Part shown: piece after piece, positions 9,076 through 20,174 of the stretch
How positions within the stretch are numbered: the first letter of the stretch is position 1
How the letters are laid out: each line of letters opens with the position of its first letter
Assembly: GCA_022419385.1 (NCBI GenBank)
Contig: JAJUBI010000003.1
Span: forward strand, 1,488,001 to 1,552,000
Direction of reading: 5' to 3'
Source of the DNA: Paraconiothyrium sp. Pb-2020
Lineage: Eukaryota > Ascomycota > Dothideomycetes > Pleosporales > Didymosphaeriaceae
Length of the DNA: 64,000 nt
Notes under the pieces: model-generated
Seen by the model: only the letters and a program-made list of their open reading frames with translations
Databases searched by the model: none
Told to the model about the DNA's origin: nothing
Made by a program: the position numbers and the translations under genes

Positions 9076-11595
9076 ATGGCCGACTACGAGGCACTGAAGG
9101 ACCAGTGGAGCGACATTGAGGATAGAGATGGCATCAGGCTCAGTTGGAACACTTTCCCCAGCTCGCGCATGGTATGGCATTGCGAATATGTGTTGACAAT
9201 CCGGAATGCTAACACCTTGGGTGCAGGAAGCATCGCGACTAGTTGGTAAGAGGGATGGAAGAGCAAGAGATGTCAGCGACTGACACGCGTAGTGCCCATC
9301 GGAGCCCTCTACACCCCACTGAAGGAGACATCAAGTCCGCTACTCCAATATGACCCGATCATCTGTAAAGCGCCTTGCCGCGCCGCCCTCAACCCCTTCT
9401 GTCAGGTCGACATGCGCGCCAAGGTCTGGCAGTGTCCTTTCTGTATGCAGCGAAATGGCCTCCCACCGCATTACAAGGACATCTCGGCGGAGCAGATCCC
9501 TCCAGAGCTCCACCCGAGCAACACCACCATCGAGTACAAGCTTTCGCGACCGGCGCCGTCACCGCCAATCTTCCTCTTCGTTGTTGATACGTGTCAAGAG
9601 GAGGACAGCTTGAAGGCACTCAAGGACTCAATCATTATGAGCCTGAGTCTGCTGCCGCAGTACGCATTGGTTGGCTTGGTCACATTTGGAACTATGGTAG
9701 GTTGAAGGCAGTCTTAGGTTGGGATGCGACTGACCTTGTGCAGACCCAAGTGCATGAGCTCGGCTACACCGAATGCGCCAAATCGTACGTCTTCCGAGGT
9801 AACAAGGACTATACATCGCAGCAGGTCCAGGAAATGCTCGGCCTCGGCCAGATTGCGCCCCGCCCGAACATGCAGCAGCAGCCCGGACGACCTCCGATGC
9901 CCATTGGCGGGCCAGGCGCACGCTTCCTCCTCCCTGTAGCGCAGTGCGAATTTCAGCTCACGAATGCTTTGGAGCAGCTCCAGAAAGACCCATGGCCTGT
10001 CGCCAACGACAAGCGAGCGCTGAGGTGTACTGGTGTCGCACTCAGCGTAGCTGCTGGACTATTGGATACTTCTTTCAAGAACATGGGAAGCAGGATCATG
10101 CTTTTTAGCGGTGGCCCTGCTACTGAGGGTCCGGGTATGGTTGTTGGTCCTGAGCTCAGGGAGCCCATTCGATCGCATCACGATATCGACCGTGATAACA
10201 TCAAATACTACAAGAAGGCGCTGAAATTCTACGACACTCTGGCAAAGCGTATCGCGCATAACGGCCATATTGTCGACATCTTTGCTGGTTGCTTGGACCA
10301 GGTTGGTCTTCTTGAAATGAAGGGCCTGGTCAACTCTACTGGTGGACACATGGTTCTGACGGACAGCTTCACATCTTCCATGTACAAACAATCCTTCGCC
10401 CGCGTTTTCAACAAGGACGAAGATGATAACTTGCTCATGGGTTTCAACGCTGACTTCGAGGTCCTCACGACAAAAGAACTGAAGGTCACTGGCTTGATCG
10501 GGCATGCTATCTCCAGCAACAAGAAGTCATCATCTGTGGGCGAGACGGAGTGCGGTATCGGAAACACATGCCTGTGGAAGATGTGCGGTATTGATCCCGA
10601 ATCCAGCTATGGTGTTTATTTCGAGATTGCCGGCCAAGGTGGACCAAACCAGCTTGCGGCAGGCCCACAGAAGGGCATGATACAGTTCTTAACCTACTAT
10701 CAGCATTCTGCCGGCAACTATCACTTGAGGGGTAAGTATCGGTGCCTGGGTTTGCTCGAAAAACAACTGCTGATATCTCTTAGTTACGACCGTTGCACGT
10801 AATCTAAGTGGGCCCTCGGGTGACCCAGCCATCGCCCAGTCATTCGATCAAGAAGCTGCCGCAGTCCTCATGTCAAGGATAGCAGTCTTCAAGGCCGAAG
10901 TTGACGATGGACCAGACGTCCTCCGGTGGGTAGACCGAATGTTGATCCGGTTATGCGCTCGGTTTGCAGAGTACAGGAAAGACGATCCTTCGTCATTCCG
11001 TCTGGAGAAGAATTTCACGCTCTACCCACAGTTCATGTTCCACCTGCGTCGATCACAGTTCCTTCAGGTCTTCAACAACTCGCCCGATGAAACGGCTTTC
11101 GTCCGACACGTTTTGAATCACGAGGACGTCAGCAACTCTCTCATCATGATTCAACCCACCCTTGATAGCTATGGTTTTGATCACGAGGGTGGCCAACCAG
11201 TTCTGCTCGATTCTTCCTCGATTCAAGCCGAGACCGTCCTTCTTCTGGACACATTCTTCCACATCCTCATTTTCCACGGCGAGACGATGGCGGAGTGGCG
11301 CAAGGCGGGCTACCATGAGCAGGAAGGCTACGAAAACTTTGCGGCCCTGCTTGATGCTCCGAAGGGCGATGCCAGGGATCTCATTCAGGACCGCTTCCCA
11401 CTGCCCCGTTTCATCGTTTGCGACGCCGGTGGTTCGCAGGCGCGTTTCTTGCTCTCGAAGCTCAATCCATCGACAACGCATACTAGCCAGGGTCAGTACG
11501 GTGGTGCGACGGCGCAGACTATCTTCACGGATGATGTCAGCCTACAGACATTCATGGATCACCTGATGAAGCTGGCTGTATCTGGGACGAGCTAA
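9076..11595 (+). CDS. SEC23: COPII coat subunit Sec23
   Basis: Five exons, 9076-9171, 9227-9245, 9293-9696, 9744-10731 and 10784-11595, give 772 residues, the usual Sec23 length. Sec23 is the GTPase-activating subunit of the Sec23/Sec24 layer that acts on Sar1 at ER exit sites. The N-terminus (MADYEALKDQWSDIEDRDG), the zinc-finger cysteines (CKAPC...WQCPFC), the trunk segment (FLFVVDTCQEEDSL) and the C-terminal gelsolin-like region (PRFIVCDAGGSQARFLLSKL) are all conserved and in order. Exon 2 is a 19-nt micro-exon coding EASRLV, required to keep phase. The gene ends with a normal stop, and the downstream gene is convergent. Confidence 0.96.
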
Positions 11596-12057
11596 TGGAT
11601 GATTGCGATAGAAGGTCTTTGAGAGTTAACCGGCCGCGGGGTTGATGATGATCATTGGGTAGCTGCTAGCAAGGCAAGGGGGACATTTCATGATGGTTCT
11701 GACATGTGCAGCTGTTAAACATGCCCTTTGACTATAGCCAAAACATCCTATTTACTACCATCATTGTGTTCTTACGAGCTTGGGCCCATGCACTTATGTC
11801 TTCAGCCATAGTCCCACGTGCAAGGCTACCTTTGGTGTCGTAAAGAGATATATCTCAACTTAGAATACATCCGTAGATGAAAGTCATTGAGTCCTATGCA
11901 TCACATATTTCCCACAGAAGCTAGTCTAAGTGGAGGCGCTCCTAAAGCGTATAATGCAGACATGACATCTCCCTCTCCTGTATATACAGTCATGCATACT
12001 CGAATACAAAGGCGATCTTATGCCACCCCTATCATACAGTACAATACACTAAAGATC
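11596..12057. other. Convergent 3' spacer SEC23/CYC3
   Basis: About 460 bases holding the 3' ends of two convergent genes. A TGATGATGA string with a CTGA about 50 nt downstream was considered as a box C/D snoRNA and not accepted. Nothing else is seen. Confidence 0.5.
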
Positions 12058-12828
12058 TTACAACCCAACAAACCTGAACGCCCTCATTTTCACACCTTCC
12101 CAACTGTTCAGTTTCGGTCTCACGTCCAGGTAGAAGTTCAACTCCTTCCCTGATCTCCCCTCATCCTTGCCAGCATAGAAATCGATCACATACTCCACCT
12201 TCGTCCCGCACCGGTCGACGACCCAGTCATGCCTATCGAAGGGCGGCTTGTACCCCATGAGTGTGTTGAACCTTGCGCGGGGCGTAAGAGACGAGGAAAG
12301 CCCCGAAAATGAAGCTAATTTTGGCCCACCACATGCCTCACTCCCCATTCCCTTCTCCCATTCCTTGATCTCCTTCCACGCCCGCTCATTGACCGCGTTG
12401 TGGATCGGTACAATAGTGTGCATATCAGTCTCCTCAGGACTATACGCCTTCCGCTTCATCGCATCGAAGAACATCTGCTCGCTGGGATATATCCAATTGC
12501 CGGTCTTCTTGTCCGCGCCGGTGTCTTTCTCGCTATTCGCGGGCCTTGCGCCAGTCGCTGGCGCATCGCCGGGTAGTGCGCGTGGAATGGTGCTTATCTC
12601 GCGGTCGGTGCCGAGTTTGCGTATCGAGTCCATAACGCCGGGCGTATGTGCGGCTTGGGATCGTTCCATAGCGGAGGAGTCGCAGCCGGGTGTGGCGAGG
12701 GGCGCGGCGTGCGGTGGTGTTGGTGGCTGTGAGGGATTGGCTTTTTTGGCTTGTGCGAGCCATGCTTCGCGGGTCTTGTGGTCGACGGGGCAGGCGGCTG
12801 CCGGGTCGGAGGAGTCTTGCGCTGCCAT
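12058..12828 (-). CDS. CYC3: Holocytochrome c synthase (cytochrome c haem lyase)
   Basis: A single-exon ORF; I take the ATG at 12828 (256 residues, MAAQDSSDPAAACPVDHKT). In-frame ATGs at 12831 and 12999 exist, but the extra N-terminus is Pro/Ser-rich and unlike the family. The enzyme attaches haem to apocytochrome c in the mitochondrial intermembrane space. Diagnostic features are the CPV haem-regulatory motif (CPVDHKTREAWL), NWIYPSEQMFFDAMKRK, the haem-ligand region IVPIHNAVNERAWKEI, the block DRHDWVVDRCG, and VIDFYAG...FYLDVRPKLNSWEGVKMR. It is divergent from the mevalonate decarboxylase gene. Confidence 0.93.
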   Translation of the reverse strand: MAAQDSSDPAAACPVDHKTREAWLAQAKKANPSQPPTPPHAAPLATPGCDSSAMERSQAAHTPGVMDSIRKLGTDREISTIPRALPGDAPATGARPANSEKDTGADKKTGNWIYPSEQMFFDAMKRKAYSPEETDMHTIVPIHNAVNERAWKEIKEWEKGMGSEACGGPKLASFSGLSSSLTPRARFNTLMGYKPPFDRHDWVVDRCGTKVEYVIDFYAGKDEGRSGKELNFYLDVRPKLNSWEGVKMRAFRFVGL

Positions 12829-13205
12829 CATGGATCCGATTGCTGCTGCGGACTTCCGGATGCAAGTGGTTAGCGATGGGGTATGAGAAAAGTTGAGCTT
12901 GGGCCACGGAGGTCGGGAGTCAGGTGGGTTGTGATTGGTCGAGCTTTTTGGGGGAGCAGAACGCCAGTTCACCGCTTCGGAGGGGTACATCTTGGGCAAT
13001 TACTCGTGTTAGGGATTAAAGTTCTTCTGTCCTCTTCGACACTTGAATATTTGTCCTGAACTCGAAGGACTCGGGAATTGCCTATTTTGTCGAATCTTCA
13101 AGCACCGGACCATCCACCGAGACCCTGCATAAACAAAAATCCATTGAACCCCACCAACAACAGATCATCTACGTATTTCTTAACAAACACCACCAAACCA
13201 CTACA
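12829..13205. promoter_or_regulatory. Bidirectional promoter CYC3 / MVD1
   Basis: About 375 bases separate the divergent starts of the haem lyase (minus) and mevalonate decarboxylase (plus), so they must share control DNA. The leader on the MVD1 side is rich in A and C (CACCACCAAACCACTACAATG). No specific factor site is claimed. Confidence 0.55.
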
Positions 13206-14396
13206 ATGTCGGAGATCTACCGTGCCAGTACGACCGCCCCGGTTAACATCGCCGTGATCAAATACTGGGGAAAGCGCGACCCCAAGCTCAACCTTCCCAC
13301 CAACTCCTCGCTCTCCGTCACCCTCTCGCAGGCTGACCTCCGCACACACACTACCGCCTCCTGCTCCTCAACATACCCGAAAGAAGATACCCTACTCCTG
13401 AATGGCAGCCCACAAGACGTTTCAGGCGCCCGAACGCAAGCATGCTTCAGAGAACTGCGCGCCCTCCGTAAGCAGCTCGAAGACTCCAACTCTTCGCTCT
13501 CCAAGCTCTCCGAACTCCCGCTCAAGATCGTGAGCGAGAACAACTTTCCCACCGCAGCGGGTCTCGCTAGTTCTGCCGCCGGATTCGCTGCCCTTGTCAG
13601 GGCCATCGCAAACCTCTACGAGCTCCCATCCTCTCCCACCGACCTCTCCCGCATCGCTCGCCAGGGCTCCGGCTCCGCTTGCAGGAGTCTCTTCGGCGGC
13701 TACGTCGGCTGGGAGCAAGGCTCCGCCACTGATGGCAGCGACAGCGTAGCATTCCAAGTCGCGCCCGCCTCACACTGGCCCAACATGCGTGCCGTCATCC
13801 TTGTTGTGTCGGCGGCTAAGAAAGGCGTATCTTCCACAACAGGCATGCAGACTACTGTCGCCACCTCCTCCCTCTTCGCTGCACGAGCAAACGAGACTGT
13901 CCCACGCCGTATGGCAGAGATGCAGAAGGCGATCCAGGAGAAGGACTTCGAGGCTTTCGGCAAGGTCACTATGATGGACAGTAACAGCTTCCACGCTACG
14001 TGCCTGGATACGTATCCCCCGATTTTCTACCTCAACGACGTGTCCCGCGCGGCAATCAAAGTTGTTGAGAGCATCAACGCAGCCGCGGGCAAGATCATCG
14101 CGGCGTATACGTTTGATGCAGGACCGAATGCGGTTGTGTATTACCTGGAGGAGAACGAGAAGGAGGTTGCGGGCTTGTTTAAGGCGGCAATTGGGGAAAA
14201 GGATGGCTGGAAGTGTGAAAGAGGTGAGAAGGTTGAGGCTAATGGTGCAAGCTTGGAAAAGATCAAGGGGGAGGCCGGTATTGCCGTGGATCTGTTGAAG
14301 GAGGGTGTGAGCAGGGTCATTCTGACTGGCGTGGGAGAAGGACCCGTAAAGACGGAGGAGACTCTCATCAATGAGAAGGGTGAGCCTATCTCGTAG
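13206..14396 (+). CDS. MVD1: Diphosphomevalonate decarboxylase
   Basis: An intronless ORF of 396 residues, matching yeast Mvd1/Erg19 in length. The enzyme makes isopentenyl diphosphate from mevalonate diphosphate using ATP, feeding sterol, dolichol and ubiquinone synthesis; COQ2 and ALG10 elsewhere in the window use its downstream products. Conserved motifs are APVNIAVIKYWGKRD, LPTNSSLSVTL, the GHMP-kinase phosphate-loop segment NFPTAAGLASSAAGFAALV with the following RQGSGSACRSLFGG, and TFDAGPNAVVY. The start ATG lies close after an A-rich leader. Confidence 0.96.
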   Translation: MSEIYRASTTAPVNIAVIKYWGKRDPKLNLPTNSSLSVTLSQADLRTHTTASCSSTYPKEDTLLLNGSPQDVSGARTQACFRELRALRKQLEDSNSSLSKLSELPLKIVSENNFPTAAGLASSAAGFAALVRAIANLYELPSSPTDLSRIARQGSGSACRSLFGGYVGWEQGSATDGSDSVAFQVAPASHWPNMRAVILVVSAAKKGVSSTTGMQTTVATSSLFAARANETVPRRMAEMQKAIQEKDFEAFGKVTMMDSNSFHATCLDTYPPIFYLNDVSRAAIKVVESINAAAGKIIAAYTFDAGPNAVVYYLEENEKEVAGLFKAAIGEKDGWKCERGEKVEANGASLEKIKGEAGIAVDLLKEGVSRVILTGVGEGPVKTEETLINEKGEPIS

Positions 14397-15981
14397 GATA
14401 AGAGGTTGCTGGGGCACTTTGTCTGCATGGACGCCCCGTAGAAGTGATACCCACGGTACGAAGTAGAATAGTATGCCGCGCTTGGCGACGCCTATGATTC
14501 TATATCCGTCAAATTCTACCTGATATCTAAACCTGCTGGGAATCGGAACAACTGATTCCGGCCAAATTTTTCTGGATATTTGATGTGTGAACAGATCTGC
14601 AGTGTCACGATGTGACAGGATAGCATAGTATCCAAGACGATGAATCTCCCCAAGTTGTGTGCGGTGAAGCGGCTCCTGCACGCCGACCGACACTACGGGG
14701 GTAATTCGGCGTGGTGCAAGCTTTCAATACTCGTAATCTGAAAACAATGAAAAAGCCTTATAGTGTTTGATGTTTCGTTTGAGCAGAGTCTGACATACAG
14801 CAAAAGTTGCCGTATCATTGCACAGCACTTGAGTGTGTCGCGGCGTCAGTTTACATCTCCTTCAAGGGCCCTACACAATTTCAACAGATGTTCGAGCGGA
14901 AACTAGTGTTGCAGGTGGGCTTGGTCGGATTGGTAGCAGATAACAGTTCGGGTAGGGAAAAGCTTTGTCCTTCATCGGAGCGACTATGTTTTATCAAACA
15001 TATTTCCGAGAACTTGAACGGTATCCGATTACTTTGCCAGCGGCAAGATGGCGGACAGGCATGCATAAGGAGAATTGTGATCGTGTGGAGTGTACTTGGC
15101 CTTTTGCGAAAGTAAGCAGGTGTTCAGAAAGTTGGAAAAGTAGTGTAGTAGGTTCACCTAGAATCCACATAGAGGAACCTTGAGTAAGATAGCGTATGCT
15201 ATAGGAGGACATCAAGATCGCTGTGGAGGGCTTGTTTGACCCCAGGGAGTATTCCACTGAGGTGAGCTACAGATCCCATGTCAACGTAGTTATATGTATT
15301 GGGGCAATGCAAGTAAGTATTGGACGTGTGAGGGCTAGGTGCACAACGATTATAGTGTACTCATACAAGTCTTATCCTCAGAAAACTGGATGAATCGGCA
15401 AGGACAATATGATTTTGGCTTCGCGTGCTTCCACAGCCATTACAACGTTCCGCGTTCATTGTGAAAGCCAACGAATCATTGCAACAAGTGACATTCTACA
15501 CATTCACCAACAATACAACGTGGGAGATCTCTTAGATGTTTACATCACCGGGTGTCTGCGCATTTGCGAAGACGATTAGGGGCGCCCGACACCTGATCGA
15601 AATGGAGACATACCTTTCTTATGTGCGCTAAGACAAACATAACTTTTCTAACCACCATATCCACAAAAGCCGCCAACCAAATGTTCCCACTATTATACAC
15701 CACGGCCTTTCCATTTCCTGGATACCTCTCAAAACTATCTCTCTGGCACTTATTACTAAAGTAAGTTGTAAGTCTGAGAGTAACCGGCCTTTACATCACT
15801 TACAACCGCTACTGCTATATTTCCGGTCATAATGATAGTTCGAGTATGTGTTTCTGTAGTGAGAACTTTTGATGTGAGACACCAAATCGAGGGTGAATGC
15901 TAGTGTCATATGCATGCTGTCAGTGGATTCTAGCGTCTTGGCGAGCCCAAGCTCCCTACTAGCCATTCGTGCCTTAGGGAG
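14397..15981. other. Intergenic, nothing recognised
   Basis: About 1.6 kb after the mevalonate decarboxylase stop. All frames are broken by stops at short intervals, and the longest open frames have no domain or start context. No repeat, tRNA or transposon end was recognised. Confidence 0.5.
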
Positions 15982-16457
15982 ATGACGGATTCTGAGACGG
16001 TTGACATTATGCAGGCACACAATCGTGAAGAAAGTCAGGTCAGAATGGATCCGGCATACAATGGGTGAACGGGAGTAATACGACAAAGCTGGGTTGATGG
16101 AGGTTTGTGATTAGGCTTGGCAGGAGCGTGCGATTATTGCATAGGAGGGTGTTCTCGGGGCTTTGGGGTTTACTTAGAGTGCTGATTGAAGGTGGTGTCG
16201 AGATCTTGTTGTTATATTAGCGTAAGGCGTACTTTGAGAAGGAGAAGTATCAGACACTTGGTCACGCGTTGGGGTATGGACCGGGGAAGAATGTTCATGG
16301 GGGTTTGCATAATACTGACATGTATCGCGGTACTCACCATAGCAGTAACGAGTATTCGAAATGGAGTATCATCACGTCCCTTGATCACTGGTGGACTTTG
16401 AGATGTTGTTCTAGTATCAGCAACCTGGTCGGTCATGGCGAGTGTCAGTGTAAGTGA
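15982..16457 (+). CDS. Possible small two-exon gene, unknown
   Basis: The segment from 16221, just after a TTATATTAG acceptor, reads RKAYFEKEKYQTLGHALGYG and then PGKNVHGGLHNTDMYRG in one frame, which looks like real protein. An exon at 15982-16038 starting MTDSETVDIMQAHNREESQ ends in CAG before GTCAGA and fits in phase 0, giving about 97 residues with a 182-nt intron. The 3' end is uncertain: a stop follows at 16457, but a GTAAGT donor at 16449 with a CACAG acceptor near 16499 gives another ending. No family is assigned. The middle exon is the credible part. Confidence 0.33.
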
Positions 16458-16633
16458 TTTAAGTTAAGATGTACAAGCGTAGCCGTTATTATTGCACAGT
16501 TAACAACCGCAATGGTACTTAAAGAGCGTGTATTGCAATCATCACCAGAAGAAGCTCCGCGCGCAACATCCCAAACGCCGTGGTATCGGTATCTAACAAA
16601 AGAAAATGCTCATGCAACGTACGAAACTCAGCT

Positions 16634-17492
16634 TTACAAGAGAACAGCCAAAATGATGATGACCAAGACAATGGCGAGGATAAGCAATAAGATACAAGCC
16701 TTGCTCCTTGCACCCTTCTGGTAGTTGCTCGCTTGCTTCAGGTTGACGTGAGCTCCGCGGGATGCGTCATGTGTGACCTCAACGTTCTCCTCAATAATGT
16801 CAAGCTGCGCTCCCTGCTCATGCACCATATGCGCCACATCGCGGAAGAGCTCGTTCAGTTCGCCGACGGACTGCTCGATGTTGCGGATTTCAGATTCGCG
16901 CTCGATGATGAGTTGCTCCTGAAAATCAACGTCATCTTGGTTCGCCAGGCGCAGTTGTTCTTGCTCTTGTTCCTGGCCGAGCAAGCTCCGCTCTTCCGTC
17001 GGCGAGGTCTGATCTTGCAGAGCTGCCCGTGCGGCTGAGTTCGATGCCTTCTCTTTTTCGATGGCTTGTCGCTGTAGCTGCTGGAACTCGGTGAGGGTCG
17101 CTTTGAACTCGCGGCTGAGCTTTGACTGGGTGAAGCGTTGCGAGGGCTATTTTGATTAGCGGTGCTTTGCGAATCGCATAACAAGGTGTCCATACCCCGA
17201 CATCCGGCCAGGTTGTAAGCTTCTTCAATCGTTCTCCAATATCTTTAAATTTGTCCGACGTCTCTTCCGATGTCGTTCTGACCCGCTCCCGAACTCTAGG
17301 TGTCTCACGCGATGTTCCAAGTTTCGCAGTCTCTTGTGAGAGGCGAACGACGTCGCTCGTCAACGCAAACAAGTCGTCTCCAAGCTTCGAGGCGAACTCG
17401 CGAAACTCAGGATCGTCGGCATACTGAGGGTCGTCCTCTCTTCGCCATGTTGTTGGTTGCGATTCGAGGGCCGCCGAATGCTGGAAGGACAT
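16634..17492 (-). CDS. PEP12: Syntaxin, Pep12-type endosomal t-SNARE
   Basis: Two exons, 17492-17196 and 17146-16634, give 269 residues. The N-terminal half is the Habc-like region (FREFASKLGDDLFALTSDVV). The SNARE motif of about 60 residues (IIERESEIRNIEQSVGELNE, then VHEQGAQLDIIEENV with the central Gln) is followed by a C-terminal membrane anchor (ACILLLILAIVLVIIILAVLL), so the protein is tail-anchored with its bulk in the cytosol. The layout and the pre-anchor NYQKGARSK fit the Pep12/syntaxin-7 group acting at endosome and vacuole. An in-frame ATG at 17507 would add five residues. The gene is divergent from NDC1. Confidence 0.85.
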
Positions 17493-17897
17493 TGTGCAGT
17501 GGGACACGGTTTAGCGGTGAGAAATGATCGATATACGCTCTTCGGTGAATCCAGCGATGTATGGTTGGCGCTGCTGCCTGGTGCGCCGTAAGCTGTGTGT
17601 GGTAGTGTTTCGTTAGCTGGAGGTTGGCAGCGGGCGTTCCTGGGCAATGACGAACCGCGCACGTGCCATCCCTGCAGCCGCTCCTTCCTTAATAAGCCAA
17701 GTATCGGCGCAGGAGAGCTCCGACCTCGAGTGTTTTGTTCAAAGTTCAAACAAACGAGCTTCAACGCGAGGCTCCAACCTCTTATAGCCGCTCCTTCTTT
17801 CTCTTTCAGCTACAAGCTGTTTCTTTGCTCTGCCCAAGCGATGATATAGGGCTCCTTTTCGACCGACATACCGCCCGACCGCTCCGACTTCAGAATC
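17493..17897. promoter_or_regulatory. Bidirectional promoter PEP12 / NDC1
   Basis: About 400 bases between two divergent starts, C/T-rich on the NDC1 side. No binding site is claimed. Confidence 0.5.
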
Positions 17898-19867
17898 ATG
17901 CCTCCCGCGATACCAGTACAGGCGCCTATACGACCGTATCGAGACTTCGTAACCCCGGTACTACACAAGCGCTTCACAAATGCTGCCTTTTACACGGCTT
18001 GCCTTTGCTGGTTGATCTCGGTGTGGCAAGGAACGTGGACACACTGTACGTAAAGATATTAAGTCATACTCAATTTCGCTAACGTAGAGACGCACTCCTA
18101 GATCTTTGGTCGTGGTTTCTGCTCGGCCCCGTTGGCGTTCGGGCGCTCCTACTTTTCGTATCCGCCTTGATAGTATTCATCGGCCGCGTTGCGCAATATC
18201 ACATTGGCGAGAGAAACACAGAAGCCGGTTGGGAGACTTTTACGAAGTATGCCTTCACAGGCAAGACCCTTATGACCGTAGCATCCTACATACTCTCAGC
18301 ATTTCTTTTCGGCGAGATCTACATCTGGACTCAGCCCGAGACCAAGAAGCTCAGTTACACCGACCAAGGGAAGAACTATGAGCGGCTTCGACTTAATGAA
18401 CGACCAATGTTCCTTCGGTACATGTTCGCTGTTCTGGCGTTGGTCCAGAGTGGCGTTCATTTGTGGTGCGATTACGACAAGATCGTTTTCCCCGCTATCA
18501 AAGTCAAGGCCGACCAAAATGCTCCTGCGACCATTCCGGAACCGAGCCCTCGACAAGCGCTCGTTCAGAAACTATCATCCCTCGCTCAAACCGCTGCCAT
18601 CTGGTCTGGTGCCGTATCACTTGTAGGTGCTTTGATATACATCATTGGCTTCCGCTATGTCATCTGGCCTTCGTACTATTCGTGGGCGAGGAACGTGCTC
18701 ATGATCAGCCTTTCCAAGTCGCGGCCTTTACCTAATACTCTACCTCCTTTCGCCCCTTTGGTTGGCATGTTTCTTGTAGAAGGTGCTTTGCTCCTGTTTC
18801 TGTGGCAATGTGTCAACACAACCTTCGACGTCTTTATGTTACAGCCGCCACTGAAGAATGGCAATCCTATAACGACTGATTCGAAGGATCCGAACGGCAG
18901 CCTTCTTAAGGGTTTGAAAGCTAAGAAAGACACCATCAAGGCTGTAGCTCTTTGGGAACTGGCTATGATAACGGATTCGTTCCCGGAGCGCCGCAAGTCC
19001 ATTTATGGGGAGCTAAGCCGCAAGAACGGTACTACTTTGAAGCAGGTCGTAGATATTTGCCTCTCGGAAGTCAACCTCCTCATCACTCGCCTCAACGTGG
19101 GCTTGGATCCACACTACCGCCCCGACGACGAGGCTGAAAAAAATAAGCAACTCCAGACGGTTTCTCTAGTACCACAGATCGCTCCCGATCTCCAAGACGC
19201 ACCAATCAAAGGCCCTGGCCTTCCCCCAACTACTACGAGGGAGAAACTTGTTGACGTGGCTGGTGACTTCGCGAAATCACTTTCGTCGCCACAGAACGGC
19301 GTAAAGACCCGCGAATATCTTAAGAAGGGTACCGCAGAGGTTCAACAACATCTTCAAAAGGGTGTCGATGAAGTCGAGGCCCGCTCTTCAGGCTTATACT
19401 CGCAGTTCATGGCTTCGCCTCTCGGACATCCCTTCCGCCGTAGCCTTCGCCGCACCGTCAAGGTCGTTGTTGCTGGCGCGCCATACTCGCGCCTCTCTAT
19501 CCTTTGCAACGCCATCACCGCGCTTACGAACCTTACCGTATTCAGTATCTTGGAGGACGAGTATGGACGCATGCAGGACGAAGTACCACAGATCATTCGC
19601 GTGTTTACTGGGGCATTGAAGAAGCTCGACGAGTATATCGCGAAGCTGAACGTTCACTGGACCGATTTCGACGCGCTAGCAAAGTCTCAGGCGGAGCGGA
19701 AGAGAGTTGTCGAGGCGGAGCAAGTGAGGGAGGCTTTGAGAGCTGGACTAGAAAAGATTCTCAGGAGCTTCGGCGAGTACTTGACGGGCTTGAAAATGTC
19801 GAGGCTAGAAATAATGGAGGCGAAGAAGGTGGCTTCTAACGGGCCTGAGATGGCTCATGTACGATAA
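17898..19867 (+). CDS. NDC1: Nucleoporin Ndc1 (pore membrane protein)
   Basis: Two exons, 17898-18049 and 18088-19867, give 643 residues. Ndc1 anchors nuclear pores in the nuclear envelope and takes part in spindle-pole-body insertion. The first half holds about six hydrophobic segments (FYTACLCWLISVWQG, LLGPVGVRALLLFVSALIVF, LMTVASYILSAFLFGEIYIW, MFLRYMFAVLALVQSGVHLW, AVSLVGALIYIIGFRYVIW, LVGMFLVEGALLLFLW). The second half is soluble and includes the family block LKAKKDTIKAVALWELAMIT. The junction with donor GTAAAG and acceptor GTAG was chosen; another pairing (GTACGT with GAG) also keeps phase but uses a rare acceptor. Confidence 0.85.
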
Positions 19868-20174
19868 GATTAGATAACACGGCTTCTACGATGGATTTCT
19901 ACGAAGAATGGATTTTGAAGGAGTACGCTCATCGGTTTCGTCTCCAACCCTGCTTTGTCAAGGTTTTTCGAATCGCTGTCATAAGGACAGGCTGTACAGG
20001 AGGTGACAGAGCACCCAGATCCAGCCCAATCCAGATGTATGAAATCTTGACATATCACCAGTTGAGCCATCCGATGGTGGTGCCTCGTATCCCTCCGTGG
20101 AATTCCTGCCTCGGCAATGGACAGTCAGTCATCCAACTATACTTACCCCGCGCATGCCCTTCCGATCACCAAAC

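Noticed and set aside
11640..11710. Possible box C/D snoRNA (TGATGATGA followed by CTGA about 50 nt on)
   Set aside because: It lies in the SEC23 3' region, has no terminal stem and no clear guide segment, and such short motifs occur by chance.
12829..12999. Longer N-terminus for the haem lyase (start at 12999)
   Set aside because: The added 57 residues are not family-like and lie in the shared promoter; the CPV motif normally sits near the N-terminus.
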